From Larus michahellis (Eukaryota; Chordata; Aves; Charadriiformes; Laridae), in the NCBI RefSeq assembly GCF_964199755.1, contig NC_133904.1, positions 434,001-498,000 on the forward strand: a DNA stretch of 64,000 nucleotides, written 5' to 3'. A model generated the notes under the pieces. That model saw only the letters and a list, made by a program, of their open reading frames with translations. It searched no databases and was not told where the DNA came from. A program made the translations under genes and the position numbers. Shown here one piece after another: positions 22,401-38,402 of this stretch. Each line of letters starts with the position of its first letter. Within the stretch, counting starts at the first letter, position 1.

Positions 22401-25400
22401 CCGGCGGGTAGGCTCTCCCGCAGGTAGGCTGAGCCCACGAAGACCGGGTCTGGGGACACAGGCACCCTCAGCATCGCTCACCGCCGGGGCCGGCCCTTGT
22501 CCCCACGCCTCCCCCATCCCGGGGGATGGAGACCCCGATGCCCCATGCCAGCCCGGCTCCCACCCTGCAGCCAGTTGAGGGAGTTCTCTGTCTTGAGGGC
22601 GATGCGGCTCTCCTGGCTGCGGTAGATGGTCGGCTCGTTGCCCTGGAAGTTGCTGACAGTCCCTGCGTAGAGCTCGCCGTCTGCCAAAGAGACGCTCCTG
22701 CTGGGACCCGGCACACGCCACCGGCACAGCCCCGCTCCCCCGCCAGGGGCCATGTCGGCCCGGCCCCAGGTCAGCCCAGCTGGGCGCTGCAGAGAGGGCG
22801 AGGGTTCCAGGGCAGCCTTACCGACCATGACGGCCGTGGACCGGTACTCGGGGTCGAAGGGGCAGCGTCCCTTCCCGTCCTCCAGCAGCACCTTCCCCGA
22901 CGCATCCCGCTCCAGGCTGAAGTGCTGCACGTTCTGCAACAGGACCCGGCTGTGAGGCGGCAGCACCACCAGCGCCCACCCCAGCGCCCGGGAGCCCTGC
23001 TGCGGGGCCCTGACGGCAGAGGGGGGGCCCCACACCCCCAGCGGGACCTGCGTCCCCCTGCCCCGCTCCCCGTGCTCACGATGTAGGCGCAGGCCGGGCT
23101 GAAGGCGCAGGTCCCGCAGGTGTAGAGGTGGGTGCTGTTCAGCTGCAGCAGCATCTTGATGTAGTTGTGACAGTCTCTCTGCGGGGGCGAGTGGACCCGG
23201 CTCAGCCCTCCCGCCTGCACGCACCCCGCCACGGGGCACTGCCCGCTCCCACCACAGCCCCCAGACGCCCGCCAGCAGCGGGACTCACCTGGGGGTCCTT
23301 GCCCTTGAACACGCACTGCCTCTTCTTCTCCTCATCCGCGCTCCACAGCAGCTGCAGAGAGGGGACAGTCACCGGGAGCCCCCCGTCACTGGCTGGTCCC
23401 ACACGCCACCCCCCTTGGGCTGGCAGGGCTCGCCTCCCCCAGCATCGATGTCCTCCCTGTCCCAGCCGGGCTGCCCCAAGCACCCTGTGCCCAGGACGGC
23501 GGGGGCAGCTGCCTCCACACTGTCCCAACCAGCTCCCGAATGCGCTGCGGCTTGCACAGATCCCAAGGGAGCACCGCGGCGGGGGGAACGACCCCCTGCA
23601 CCGGAGTTGGCTGGGTGCCCCCTTCCCTCCCCCCAGCCCAGCCCCGGGGGCTCCGCGTTCCCATGGGGTGCTCGTCCCCTGACCACGGGCTCACCCTGCG
23701 AGCCGGCGCCCCGGGCTGGAAGTGGCTGGTGTTGACGGCAACGAGCAGCTCGCGCGCCCCCAGGTAGAGGGTGCCGCCGTCCGGGCTCAGCAGCAGGGCT
23801 GTGTAGTTGGACACACCGGGCACCTCGAACCGCTGCACGACGCGCTCGGCAGAGTCTGGGGAGGGAGAGTAACGGCATCAGCCTGAGGCAGCCCGTGTTG
23901 GGGGGGGTCAGCACCCAACCCCCCCAGAGCCCCCGCGCCAGAGCTCACTCCTGGCCCCTCTGCTCGGCACCGCTGCCCTGGCCTCGCACCTCGGCCGTGC
24001 TGCCCGCACGGAGCTGCTGGGGCCGGACCCGGCTCTCCCCACACGGCCAGACGCACGCAGCACCGCAGTGAACCACGCACGGCCGCGACAGCGCCCGAGG
24101 GCAGCACCCGCACTGCTGCCAGCACGATCCCAGCCCCCAGGGCCAGCCCCGGGACACGCCGCAGCAGCTCTGCCCGGCACCGGGCAGCGCAGCCAGGTCT
24201 GCGCTCACCCAGACGCACGCAGCCCCCGCGGCTCAGCCCTGCGGCGCGGGTGGCCCAGCCCGGCCCCACGGGGACAGACGGGTACCAGGACCGGCTGCCC
24301 ACCCTGTCCCATGGGGCAGCCCCAGCGGCTGCCGGTGCCGGTCGGCGGGACAGAGGCTGAGTCACGGAGCAGCCGTGTGCCCGTCCCGCGTGGGTGGCCT
24401 GGCCCCGGAAGCCCTTCCTTTCCCGCAGCCGCTCTGAATCAGATGGGCCTGGCCGTGTCAGCGGGACACGTCGGGCTGACTCACGCTGCCAACTCCCTCA
24501 CCCTTGACCCCCAGCGCCCCGGGGACGCCCCGACCTGCCCCGACTCCCTGCCCGCTCCCAGATCCCTGCCGGGATGGCCCTGGGGCCGCTGCCAGCCCCC
24601 GCCCGGTGCAAGCTGGCTGGAGGTGCTGCGGTGCCGGCAGTGCTGCGGGGCCAGACCCCGCTCCTCTGTCCCTCCCCTGTCGCGCCATGAGCCCCCGCTG
24701 CCGTTGGATGGGGCGGCACCTTCTCCGTCCCCAGGGGCCCCACTGGCCCCTGGCCCAGCACCCGCCCCGGCTCTCCCGCAGCAGCACAGAGCGAGGGATG
24801 CTGACGCCCCCAGGGCATCCTCCCGCGAGGGGTCCCACGCCCCAGCACCAGGGGGATGCTGCCCATGGCAGGCATGGCCCAGCGCAGGCAGTGGAGGGGC
24901 AGTGGGGGCCCCTGCGCCCTGCGGAGTGTCCCATCCCGGGGAGCTGCGGGAGCCCGTCCCGGCTGCCAGGGGACCTGTTAGGACAAGACCTGCTTCTTCC
25001 AGACAAACCTGCTGGAGGCACATCCAGCGCTTCCAGGGGAGCAGCTCGCCAGCTCCTCCCTCCCACCAACCGCAAGCGGCCATGCTCCCCGGGAGCCACC
25101 ACCGGGCGCACGCTGCTGCCGACACAGTGGCAGGCCCGTGCCCCCCGCCCGGCTCCCCACGGCAGCGCTGGGGGTCCAGGTCGGGACCCCCGGGTACTGC
25201 CCGCAAGCTGCAGCCCCTGCAGACGAAGCAGCCGCTGCAGGTGGGCAGAGCTCGGCCAGAACCGGTCTGTGCAGGCAGGGCCGGGCAGTGCGGCTCGACG
25301 CGGTGTGGCACTGCATGGCACGACGCCGAGCCGGGCTGTCCTGCGGGCTCCTGGGCCTCCTGTCCAGCTCGGCGGGTCCCAGATCCGCTGGTGCCACCAC

Positions 25401-26713
25401 AACCACGGCCAGCGGTCACGGGAGCATGTGGTGGGGCCACGTCCACGCCGACGAACCGCAGAGCGCTGAGCCAGGCAGTGCTCCCAGCTGCCCGCGCCTC
25501 GCTGCCAGAGCCGACCCGGCCCAAACCACTGCACCAGCCGGCAGCCAGCACAGGATGGGCTCCGCTGGCTGGTGGCAGCTGGATTTAGCCACCTTCTCCT
25601 GGCAGCACAGCCAGCCCAGACACACGTGGGCGGCCCCCACCACGCCACAGCCCCAGCGCCGGACAATGGAGCTGGGCCCAGCAGCTGCTGGTGCCGAGCC
25701 TGAGCTCGGTGGAAGGCGCCCACGGCACACCCACCAGGAGCTCTCTGCAGGGCAAGAGGGGTCTGCAGGCCAGGCCCCCCTGCTTGCGAGGGGCTCTGCC
25801 TGGCCGAGCAGCCTCCCCCCTGTCCTTCCCCGGCCCCTGCCCAGTGCAGCCCCGAGCCCCGATGGGGCCACACGACTGCTGGGGGCTGCAGTGGGTCCCA
25901 GAGCAGCCTGGGGCCAGACACAGCACAGCAAAGGGCCGTGCAGAGCCCTGGGGACACAGCCCAGAGGGGAGGGGGCCCACAGGCACCCCACTGCCCAAAC
26001 AAGGATGAAACCACACGGCAGAGCCCCCACGGCCGGCTCACCACATCCCACGCTCGCACAGGATGTGGCTGACATTGCTGTCCTGCGCGTGGGGACATGA
26101 GCACCCAGACCCACTCGCACCCTCGGCGGGGGTCCCGACGGAGGGAAGCCTCTTTGCTCCCCAGATGCTGCGTGCGCAGCCCCGCAGCAGCCCCACGGCT
26201 CTGCCCTCTCCAAGCAGCACGTCCCCAGCCCTTGCAGCTGCGTCCCACGGCCCGGGGGCCCTGCTGCCCCGCGTCCCCCCATGTCCCAGTGGAGCGCAGC
26301 CGCCCCAGCCCCACGGCGGGACACGAGCCCCAGCCCCACGGCGGGACACGAGCCCCAGCTTGCCGGGCTGGCTGGGAGGGTGTTGTGCAGCCTCAGCACC
26401 GCCGGTGTCACAAGGCGTTTCCACGCGGGGCCGCCCCGTCCCGCGGCGTGGGGAGCCCGGGCGGGGGGGGGGTGCCCGGGGGGAGAGGGTTCCGGGGAGG
26501 GGGGGTTCCATGGAGGGGGGTGCCGGGGAGGGGGGAAGGAGGGGGGGGGATGCCCAGCCGCCCCCGGGGGGGAGCCCGCCGTAGCCCCCGGGGGCGGACG
26601 CTCGCGGCGGCCGGCGGACACTCACCGTAGGGCAGGCTGACCCGCGGGACGGGCTCCTGCGCCGCCGCCAGCAGCAGCGCCGCCAGCACCGGCAGCACCG
26701 GCCGCGCCGCCAT
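19407..26713 (-). CDS. SEMA4B: SEMA4B, class 4 transmembrane semaphorin
   Basis: This is a membrane guidance molecule of the plexin-binding semaphorin family. Coding exons 5' to 3' are 26626-26713, 23695-23855, 23289-23351, 23080-23178, 22822-22933, 22564-22680, 22292-22449, 21639-21820, 21324-21474, 20972-21182, 20767-20882, 20449-20612, 20280-20374 and 19407-20182. They join in frame to 830 aa (human about 837). There is a signal peptide MAARPVLPVLAALLLAAA, then the sema domain (SNYTALLLSPDGGTLYLGAR, KIYFFFSETG-like DKVYFFFSETGKEFDYFE, GFPFNVLQDVF). A PSI domain (CSLYRSCGECVLARDPFCAW), an Ig-like region (YECWSLEEGF) and a single TM helix (FLVMCVLFATAVLVLALFLL) follow. The cytoplasmic tail ends GSEIQDSVV, a PDZ-binding end. 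The intron between 20767 and 20612 starts with GC. Exon 1 also carries 5' UTR back to an acceptor at 26775. Confidence 0.97.
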
Positions 26714-27260
26714 CCCGAGCCGAGCCGGGCCGGGCCTCCGCCACCTCCCGCGAAGCCGCCTGGGCGCTGCGGACCTGCGGGGAGAGAGGGGCTCAGCGGC
26801 GCGGCTCGGCCCGGCCCCGGCACCGCCCCCGGCCCCGGGGCAGCGGGGCGGGGCGGGACGGGGCGGGGCGGGGAGCCCGGCCCCGCCGTACCGAGCCGCC
26901 CGGTACCGATCGGGGCTGCCCCTGCACGGGGCCCGTGCCGGGCCGTACCGAGCCGTGCCGGTGCCCCGGGCGGGGCGGGCAGCTCGGAAGAGGAGGCGGC
27001 CGGTTCCCCGCCGGGACCGCCCCCGCCCCGCCCCGCCCCGCCGGGACCCGCTCCCGGGGCTCAGCCGCCGCGGGGGGCACCCGGAGCCGGGAGCTGCCCC
27101 GCCGCGCCCGGGCGCTGCCCGGCGGTCCCTGCTCTCCCTCGGGGGGCGGCGGGGTCCCGCAGGCAGCGGGGTGCCCGTGCCAGCCCCCCCGCGGGGCAGC
27201 GCTCCCCGCACACCCGCACACCCGCCCGGGGCAGCACCCAGGCCCGCGGGCCCCGGCGGC
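26714..27260 (-). promoter_or_regulatory. CpG island at SEMA4B first coding exon
   Basis: This is a dense CpG island with GC boxes (GGGCGGGGCGGGAC around 26840-26875) around the signal-peptide exon. An acceptor (CCCCGCAG, minus strand) at 26775 shows that the exon can be joined to an upstream untranslated exon. The island may also hold an alternative transcription start. Confidence 0.5.
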
Positions 27261-27441
27261 CGGTCCCCGGGGAGCTGGGGGAGCGGGGCAGGGTGGGCAC
27301 GCCGCCGAGCAGGCAGCGCTGGGCAGGACCCGCTACCTGGGCCCACGGTGGGCTCTGCAGCCAGGCGGGGGCGCGGGGAGAGCTCGCAGCCCCCCGGCAG
27401 CGGCACATGCAGACCCCGGAGAACCGCCAGCTCGTCCAGCG

Positions 27442-27493
27442 GTCGCCATGGCAACACTTTATTAATGACAGCTGCTTATTTTGCCATGGCAAC
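27442..27493. promoter_or_regulatory. Pair of RFX X-box motifs
   Basis: GTCGCCATGGCAAC (27442-27455) fits the RFX consensus GTNRCC-NN-RGYAAC perfectly, and TTTGCCATGGCAAC (27480-27493) differs at one base. The 24-bp spacer is AT-rich for its surroundings and includes TAATGACAGCTG. The pair sits 0.7 kb upstream of the SEMA4B start codon. Confidence 0.6.
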
Positions 27494-28175
27494 GGGGGGA
27501 AAGGGTCTCTCCTCGCAGCAGGCAGCAATCCTGGGGCTGGGGCCGCCCTGCCGCTGCCCCCCCCGTGTGGGGCAGGGCTCCACTCCACCCCACTCGGCCA
27601 GCCCCGGCCCCAGTGCCCCAGGCCATTGTCACCCCACCGGCAGGGCCCCCCGTGAGCCCCCCACCCCAGAAGAGCACACCCCACGCTCCTGGGATGGCTG
27701 TGCCCACTCTTCTGGGATGGCTGTGCCCACACTCCCCTGCTCTGCCCGCTCGGCGCTGCCGGACGGTGCCTGCTCCCCGGGCCGTACCTGGCACCCAGGG
27801 GCTGGGGCTGCCGGTGGTGCCCCTGCCTCCCTCGGCTCCTTCCTGCTCCCGCTGCGCTCACTGGCGGCTGACGTCCCTTCCTGGGCCAGGGACAGCCCCG
27901 CCAGCTCCGCTCCACCTGCCTTATCAGCACCTTTGCCCGGGAAGTGCCACAGACGGGACACGACCCTATGTCATGGAGCCGTGCATGTGACCCTGCGTGG
28001 GGTGGGAGCAGACACTCACCCTTGCAGCCACGCACCCCCCATCCCACAGCATCCCGGGGGGGCTCTGGGGACCCGGCCATCACTTGTGCGCGGCTGTGGC
28101 AGCGCCATGCCAACGCCCCGGTGTGATGGCATGCAGCGACGGGAACCCCCCACGGGGAGACCAGCTGCTCTCGGG

Positions 28176-28232
28176 GCAGGCAGGGAGGGCAGGCAGGGAG
28201 GGAGGGCAGGCAGGCAGGCAGGCAGGGCAGGC
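28176..28232. repeat. (GGCA)n / (GGGA) microsatellite
   Basis: Tandem GGCA units are mixed with GGGA units. This is simple sequence with no coding meaning. Confidence 0.85.
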
Positions 28233-30599
28233 AGGTTGCCCTGGCCCTGGCCGGGCAGTGAGCAGGCAGCGGAGCGAGGCCAGAGCCTGCGCCTTTAAGC
28301 GCGGGCTGCGCGGCGCTCCCCACCGCTGCTGGCAGCCGGGCCTGTTTACGACAAACTCCCATTTATCTCCTCTGCCTGCCCACGCAGGCTGCCAGCGCGG
28401 GGCAGCGCCAGGGGCACCCTGCAGCACCCTGCCCTGCTCGCGCACCCGCGCAGGCGCAGCGCCCGGCCGGCCCGGCAAGTGTGTGCCTGCGTGCCCTGCG
28501 CGGCTCTGCAGGTACCTGCACGCACAAGTGCGGCAGCCGTGCCGCCGTCCCAGCCCACCCTCCGGCCGCAACAGCAGTTGGCGATGGGGAAACTGCTCGG
28601 GGTGCCGGGCCCGGGCAGCACCAAAACCCGTGGCCTGGGGTCACCAGGCAGGTGGGGCGGTGGTTTCTCCACCAAATTCCCACGCCAGCGCCCTCCACCC
28701 TCTTCCCGCGGGCGGCGGGCGCCTGGGAATTCGGCTGCGGAGCCGGGTGCTGCTGCCTGCGAGGAGCAGGGCCGGGGCTGCGTGCACCCCGCTGCTGCTG
28801 CTGTGTGCTCACGCCTCGCTCCTGCAGCCTGCCCCAGCGCAGGCAGCAGCGCAGGCACGTCCCTGGCTCACAGTCCCGTACCCGGCTCGCACACAGCCCA
28901 CGCGCCCGGGCTCTTCCTTCCGACCCACGTCCCCTGGGGCTCGCACGTACGCCCCCGGCTCGGCTCTCTCCTGCAGGCTGCCAGACACCGCCAGGCGTTC
29001 CCCCCCGCGCCCCCCCTCCCTCCAACCCACGGCCTCCCTTCGGCCGCGCACACGCGCAGAGTGTGAGCGCGCTTGCACGCACACCTGCAGCCGCGCAGGC
29101 TGCCGGGCCGTGCTGATTCACGCACAGATGCTCCCAGACCCAGCTGCTCAGCGCCAGCAGCTTGGAGATGGCCGCACGTCCCGCTAGAGCCGGGTGGCTC
29201 TGATGGCACCGCTGCGGTCGGCGCGGTGGAGGGGCGTGCGGCGCAGGCTCTGCTCTGCTGCACCCCAGCAGCCGGTGACCCCGGGGGAGAGGCCCCACGT
29301 GGGACGAGGGGCAGGAGCAGGGGCTGGGGCAGCCTCCAGCCTGCAGCGCGGGAGGGCTCAGCCCGGTGCTGGCCCCAGTGCAGGGCCTGCGGGGCATGGC
29401 CAGCCGGGCAGGGCGCCACAGGGCTCCCCACGGGGCCCAGGGACTCCAGGGCGTCCTCTCTGTCCCGTGGGCGTCCTGCCCAAGCCACGGGCCACCCGCA
29501 GGGCCACAGGTCTGCTCTCTGCCCCTCCAGTAGACACACAAATCCCGCCTGCCCCCGTCCCCTCCATGGCCCCCAGTCGGCTCTGATCCCACTGCCAGGA
29601 CCACCCCGCTCCCTCGGCTGATGTGCCGGTGCCTGTCCAAGGGTGGCACGCAGCCAGCCCCACGCTGCCCCACAGCATCGCCCTCACCCCGGGCAGGGTG
29701 TGCTGCAGGGGGCCTCCGGACCCAGCCTGCCAGACACTGCACAAAACACGCCCATCCCATCGCTCCCATCGCTCCCCTGCCCCACGCTGCTGCACGACGT
29801 TGGGCTCAGCTGTGAGGCCTATGGGGTATCCCCACGATCCAGCTCACCCTCTCAGTGCCTGCACCCACATGCTGCCTGCCCGAGAAGCTGCAGCCCCCGC
29901 TGCCTGTCGGGCACCCCCAGCACTGGGCTAAATGGAGATGGCGAGCTCCCCTTGGAGGGCAGGGATGTGACGGACTCAGCTTGGGCGCTTCTGCACCCAG
30001 GGGTGCAGGAACTAAGGGCTCCTGGCTCAGTGATGCGCGACCCCTTCCGAGCCATCCCTGGCCCCACAGAGCCCAAACCAGCGCCTGTCTCCTCAGCCCC
30101 ACTCACCCGGCACCGTGTGATGCTGCCTGGGGGAGGAGGGGGTGCCAAACCCCAAAAGCAGCCACAGCACCAGCTCAGCAGACAGCCGGGACCAGCGGGG
30201 AGACCCCACAGCCCGGGTGGCCCCAAGCCCAGGGGCGGCTTTGTCACCTAACGGCATCGTCGGGCGCAGTGGCCACATGCCTGGGACACGCAGCACGTGT
30301 GCAGCCTGCAAGTGCCCAGGGCCCATCCACACACACGGGACACGCAGCGCACACGCGTGCCCCACACTGACACCGAGCGAGCACACACACCTCCTTACGA
30401 GGAACCCACAACACGCGTCCCGGGCGCTGTGTGTGTGCACGCGCGCTTCCGTACCCGCAGCCAAGCGCCGTGCGTAACGCGCACCCGACACGCATGTAAA
30501 CACAGGCGGGGAGGCTGACGGGCTGCACACACCCCGGACGGCAAACACACACCTGGGAATACCCCCGCGGGAACAGCCCCACGCGGCGGGACAGGCACC

Positions 30600-30862
30600 C
30601 CCGGAGCGCGCCTGCACCCGCGCACACACACACGCACACGTGCACACACACGCACACGCACACACACGCGCACACACACACGCACCCCCAGGGTCTCCGC
30701 CACCCCCCGCGCACACACAGACCCTGTGCACGCACGCTGCGCGCCCCCGCACCCCCCGCGCACCCCTGCACCCCCCGCGCACCCGCACGCGAACCCCCGC
30801 AGGAACCGAGCACACACACACACACACACACACACCCCTTGCACACACACTCACACACACGC
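30600..30862. repeat. CA/CG-rich simple-sequence tract
   Basis: The tract is alternating CA, CG and CCCCGC motifs, including an uninterrupted (AC)n run near 30811-30836. The alternating purine-pyrimidine order favours Z-DNA. It lies 50-300 bp downstream, on the transcribed minus strand, of the putative SEMA4B first exon. Confidence 0.8.
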
Positions 30863-30911
30863 TCCCCCCCACCCCGCCGTGCCCGGAGCCTCCCGCCCGC
30901 CCGCTGCTCAC

Positions 30912-31130
30912 CGGCTCGGCGGCGGGTGCGGCGGGTCCCGCCGGCGGCGGGGGCGGCTCCGGGGTCCCCGCCCGCGGCGGGGCGCGGGGCGGCTCCGGGC
31001 GGCTCCGGCTGCTCCGCCCGCCGCTCGCAACAAAGGGCCGCCCCGCCCGGCCGCCCCCGCACGGCTCCCGCTCCGCCACCGGCACCGCCACCGGCACCGC
31101 TGCGGGAGTCCCGCCCGCCGGGGGTCGCGG
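30912..31130 (-). promoter_or_regulatory. Candidate untranslated first exon and promoter of SEMA4B
   Basis: This is a compact CpG island with many GGCGG and GC boxes. A strong minus-strand donor, GAGCCG|GTGAGC, has its GT at 30910-30911, and the first downstream partner is the acceptor at 26775. This would give a 4.1-kb first intron, consistent with human SEMA4B having a distant untranslated exon. It is inference from signals only. Confidence 0.45.
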
Positions 31131-33805
31131 GGGGGCGGCAGGAGCCCGGGGGAGGCCGTTGCTCCTGGCTCGGGGAGGGTCAGTCCCCGTTGCAGGGTGC
31201 GGGAGCTGGGGGGGGCCCTGGCTCAGGGGGGAGGGAGGGTCCCGGCGTGGGGCCGGCCGGGCTGTCCCCCCCACCCGGGGCTACCCTGGGGGGTCCTGGC
31301 CCCGGGCTGGTGCTGGCCCACCCAAGGGACGATGCTGGTGCCCCCCAGCAAGGCTGGCCGCATGCTGCCCTGCTGCCTCAGCGCAGCGAGGGGCTCAGCA
31401 GTGCCGTGGGGCCGGCGGGGAGCATGGCTTGGGGGGGCAGCAGCGTGTGCCCCGTGGGGGCCCTTCCTGGGTGACAGCCCGCAGGGAGGGGGGTGCTGCG
31501 GGGCAGCGGGGAGGCAGCCCCGGGAGCAGGGCCGTCTGTGCTGCAGGGGGCTGCGGGGACACCCAGTGCATGGGCACGTGGCTCCAGGCGTCACCGTGAG
31601 GTTCTCGTGGGTGACACCCGGCTCCAGGTGTTTAGGGGTAGCCCATGGCTCTGGGCATCTCGCCGTGACGCACAGCTCCGTGTGTTCCGGGGGAGCCCAC
31701 AGCTCCAGGCGTCCCGACGGTGACGTGCTCAGTCGGGCGGGCGCCTGCGCCCCTGGGGTGCGGCAGGAGCCGGGCAGCAGCCGCCGATGGCAGGGGCTGG
31801 CCGGGGTGGGCAGGGCAGGAGGCGGCCGTGCCCCGGGCACAGAGGGGTGAGCGGGGCAGGGGGCTGTGCCACGAGGGTGTGACGGGGGTGAGCTGGGCAG
31901 CACACACTGTGTGTAGGGTGCCAGCAGGCAGAGCCCCCCCAGCCCCCAGGCAGAGCTGCCAGCACAGCTGTGGCAGCAGTGCCAGCCCTCGCCCTGTGTC
32001 GTGGGCACCGACATGCCAGGGCAGGGGTCCCAGGGCCAGCCAGCCACGGCCCCACACCCCCTTCCCAGGCCGTCCTTCCAGCCTGGCCGTGCAGCGAGCA
32101 CTTTCCATCCCTCATTCTATCCCCGAGCGCCCCATCTTGCCCACCTGGGCCACCGAGCCCCTCGGCAGCCCGGCTTCTCCACCTGGCGTCACGCCGTGTC
32201 CTCAGAGCGGCCGTGCCACCGCGGCCCGTGCAGCACAGGCAGCGTTTGGCCGTGCCGCTGGCACGTGCAAAGGCTCTGCCACGGGCAGCTGCCCGCTCTG
32301 TGCGCCCTGGGCCCGGAGGGGCTGCCGTGTGGGGTTGCTGGTGGGGGCTGTGCCCCTGCCCCCTGGTCTGTCTCATCCCAGGCCACTGCCCAGCAGCCTT
32401 GGGGAGGCAGACCCCTGCCGAAGGGGGGCCGCAGCCCCCCCGCCTGCAGGCCAGCAGCTCCCAGCGGTGTCAGGGAGGGAGGCCCATGTTTGGGGGCAGC
32501 ACCACTCGCAGAAGGGAACACCGTGCATTGCCCCGTGGGCACGCAGTGCCCTTCAGCCCCCCGCCCGGTGCCCCCCTCCTGCGGGCAGAGACGTGGGGCT
32601 GCCTGCAGGCAGCGGTGCACGTGTGGACAGGCCCCCCCCCCTCCAGGTCCTTGCTCATCTTCTGTCCGGGCTCTCGGTGCCCCCAACCCACTGGCGTCAG
32701 AGCCCTCCCGGGACACGTTGCTCCCTGGAGCCGGGCCCTGCGCAGCCAGCCCTGCCAGCCCCCGGGGACCCTCCCAGGGCCAGCCGCGCTCGGGGGAAGC
32801 TGGTTTGGCAGCAGCCTGGGGCGTGTGGATTGGGCTCCGGCCAGGGATGGACTCCTTTGTTTGAAGGCAGCCCTTTCCTGGGACGCTGCCACATGGCTGC
32901 TCTCGGCAGAGCCCGTGCTCCGCGGGGGGATGGCCGCCGCGCTGGCGTGACCTCGTCCCTGCCAGGCCCGTGGTCACTGGGCGGCTCTGACCGCGGGGCC
33001 GGGGCGAGGGCAGCCGGGGGGGCAGGAGGGGGCAGCGCTGCAGCCGGGCGCAGCTGGGCAGCCCCCCCGGGCCCTGCACTGGGGAGGGGGGCGACACCGC
33101 CCGCTGCCACACTGCGGGTCAGCCCCGGCAGCGCCGGCCCTGCGGTTGCTGGCGGGACGGGTGCCACGGGGAGGGCAGCAGGAGCCGGGACGCCCGAGAC
33201 CCCAGCACTGCCCCGGAGCAGTGGCCGCCGGCCCCCCCCGCGGTTGGCAGCCCCACAGGCTTCTGCTCTGGTTAATGTTAAAGCCAGGCAGACGTCAGTG
33301 CGCCCGGCCCTGCCTCCCCCCCAGCCCCTCCGCCTGGGGCTGGCAGCTCCCGCAGGACTGTTTTTCCTCCCGGAGCGGGATCTGCCCGTCCCCTGTGGCT
33401 AAAAAAAGCCATCGGCTTGGCCCGTGCAGAGGGACACCAAACACCCCGGGCCGAGCAGCCTGCGGGGCCGCCCCAGCTCACCCGCACGGGTTCTCGGGGT
33501 GCCCCTGGGGTGCATCACCCCTCCCTCCTCCCCGTGACAGGGTCTCGGTCAGGGCAGGCGAAGGTTCCCCCCCGGGGAGAAATGGCGGCAGCTGCCCGTC
33601 CCCGCTGCGTCCGGCTGCCCGGAGTCACGCGCTGGCAGCCCATGGGATCGCTGGCTTCTATGTAGGGAAAACCTGAGCCCGCTCCAAGCCCTGGGCTCGG
33701 CGTGTCCCCGACCCAGATGTGCCCGGGGGGGGTGGGATCCACGTCCCTTTGCTATAGGAAGGGCGACCACCGCAAACCCTCCTGCTCCCTGCACCGAGCA
33801 GTCGC
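31131..33805. other. Intergenic GC-rich region between SEMA4B and IDH2
   Basis: The two flanking genes are divergent here. No exon with protein similarity was found on either strand. The long plus-strand open frame around 31720-33402 is low-complexity Pro/Ala/Gly/Arg and is not supported. Confidence 0.5.
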
Positions 33806-33810
33806 CGGAT

Positions 33811-33845
33811 GGTGATGGTGGTGGTGGTGGTGGTGGTGGTGGTGG
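33811..33845. repeat. (GGT)n trinucleotide repeat
   Basis: About eleven GGT units with one GAT interruption, some 490 bp upstream of the IDH2 start codon. Confidence 0.9.
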
Positions 33846-34053
33846 GGCGGGATGATGCACACAATGCAGGGGGGGGGGACACGACACAACACGACACGAC
33901 ACGCTCAACACTTCACACGCCCGCCCTTGCCACCTCGTCCCAAGGAGCCCGCTGAAAGCTGATCCCGGGCTCACCGGTCACCTTGGGCTTTGGCACCGCT
34001 TCCAAGTGGCATCTCCCCCCCGCCCCCCGCCCTCCTCTACCCGCCTGCCACCC

Positions 34054-34057
<4 letters not shown>

Positions 34058-34089
<32 letters not shown>
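34058..34089. repeat. (AC)16 dinucleotide repeat
   Basis: A pure AC run about 245 bp upstream of the IDH2 ATG. It is expected to be length-polymorphic. Confidence 0.95.
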
Positions 34090-34091
<2 letters not shown>

Positions 34092-34181
34092 CACTCTTGC
34101 ATCGTGTGGCACCCCAAGAGGGCATCCCCCCTTCACCCCCGGGGGGATGCGTGATGCGGGGGGATGAAGCAATGGCCCGGA

Positions 34182-34241
34182 CCCCCCCCGTGGGGCCCCG
34201 CGCGGGCCCCTTCGGGCCCGCGCGGGGCCCCACGGGGGGGG
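34182..34241 (+). promoter_or_regulatory. Perfect 28-bp-arm palindrome at the IDH2 promoter/5' UTR
   Basis: Arms 34182-34209 and 34214-34241 are exact reverse complements around the 4-base loop CTTC. All but one of the 28 pairs are G-C. Each arm holds C8 (or G8), GTGGGGCCCCGCGCGGGCCC and its complement. It lies 91-150 bp before the IDH2 ATG, so it may be transcribed as a very stable 5' UTR hairpin, or it may act as DNA. Confidence 0.9.
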
Positions 34242-34331
34242 CCCGGGCACGTACCGCCCCGGGGCGGAGCGAAACGAGTCCCCGCTCCGCCGCCACCGCC
34301 TCCGTCGTGTCCGCCCCGTCGCGCCCCCGCC
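34242..34331 (+). promoter_or_regulatory. IDH2 core promoter / 5' UTR
   Basis: CpG-rich, TATA-less sequence directly before the IDH2 ATG, with a GGGGCGGAGC GC box at 34261-34270 and a GCCCCCGCCATGG start context. Confidence 0.5.

Positions 34332-38402
<4,071 letters not shown>

Larger units (their letters stand above)
27261..30880. other. GC-rich region upstream of SEMA4B, likely intron 1
   Basis: No coding exon is recognised. If the first SEMA4B exon lies at 30.9-31.1 kb, this is its first intron. Contents worth naming are paired X-box motifs (27442-27493), a GGCA microsatellite (28176-28232) and the start of a CA-rich tract (from about 30290). Long open frames here reflect the base composition. 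Confidence 0.5.

Noticed and set aside
30093-33402. Several long Pro/Ala/Arg/Cys-Val open frames
   Set aside because: They come from GC-rich and CA-repeat DNA, without splice-bounded conservation or recognisable domains.
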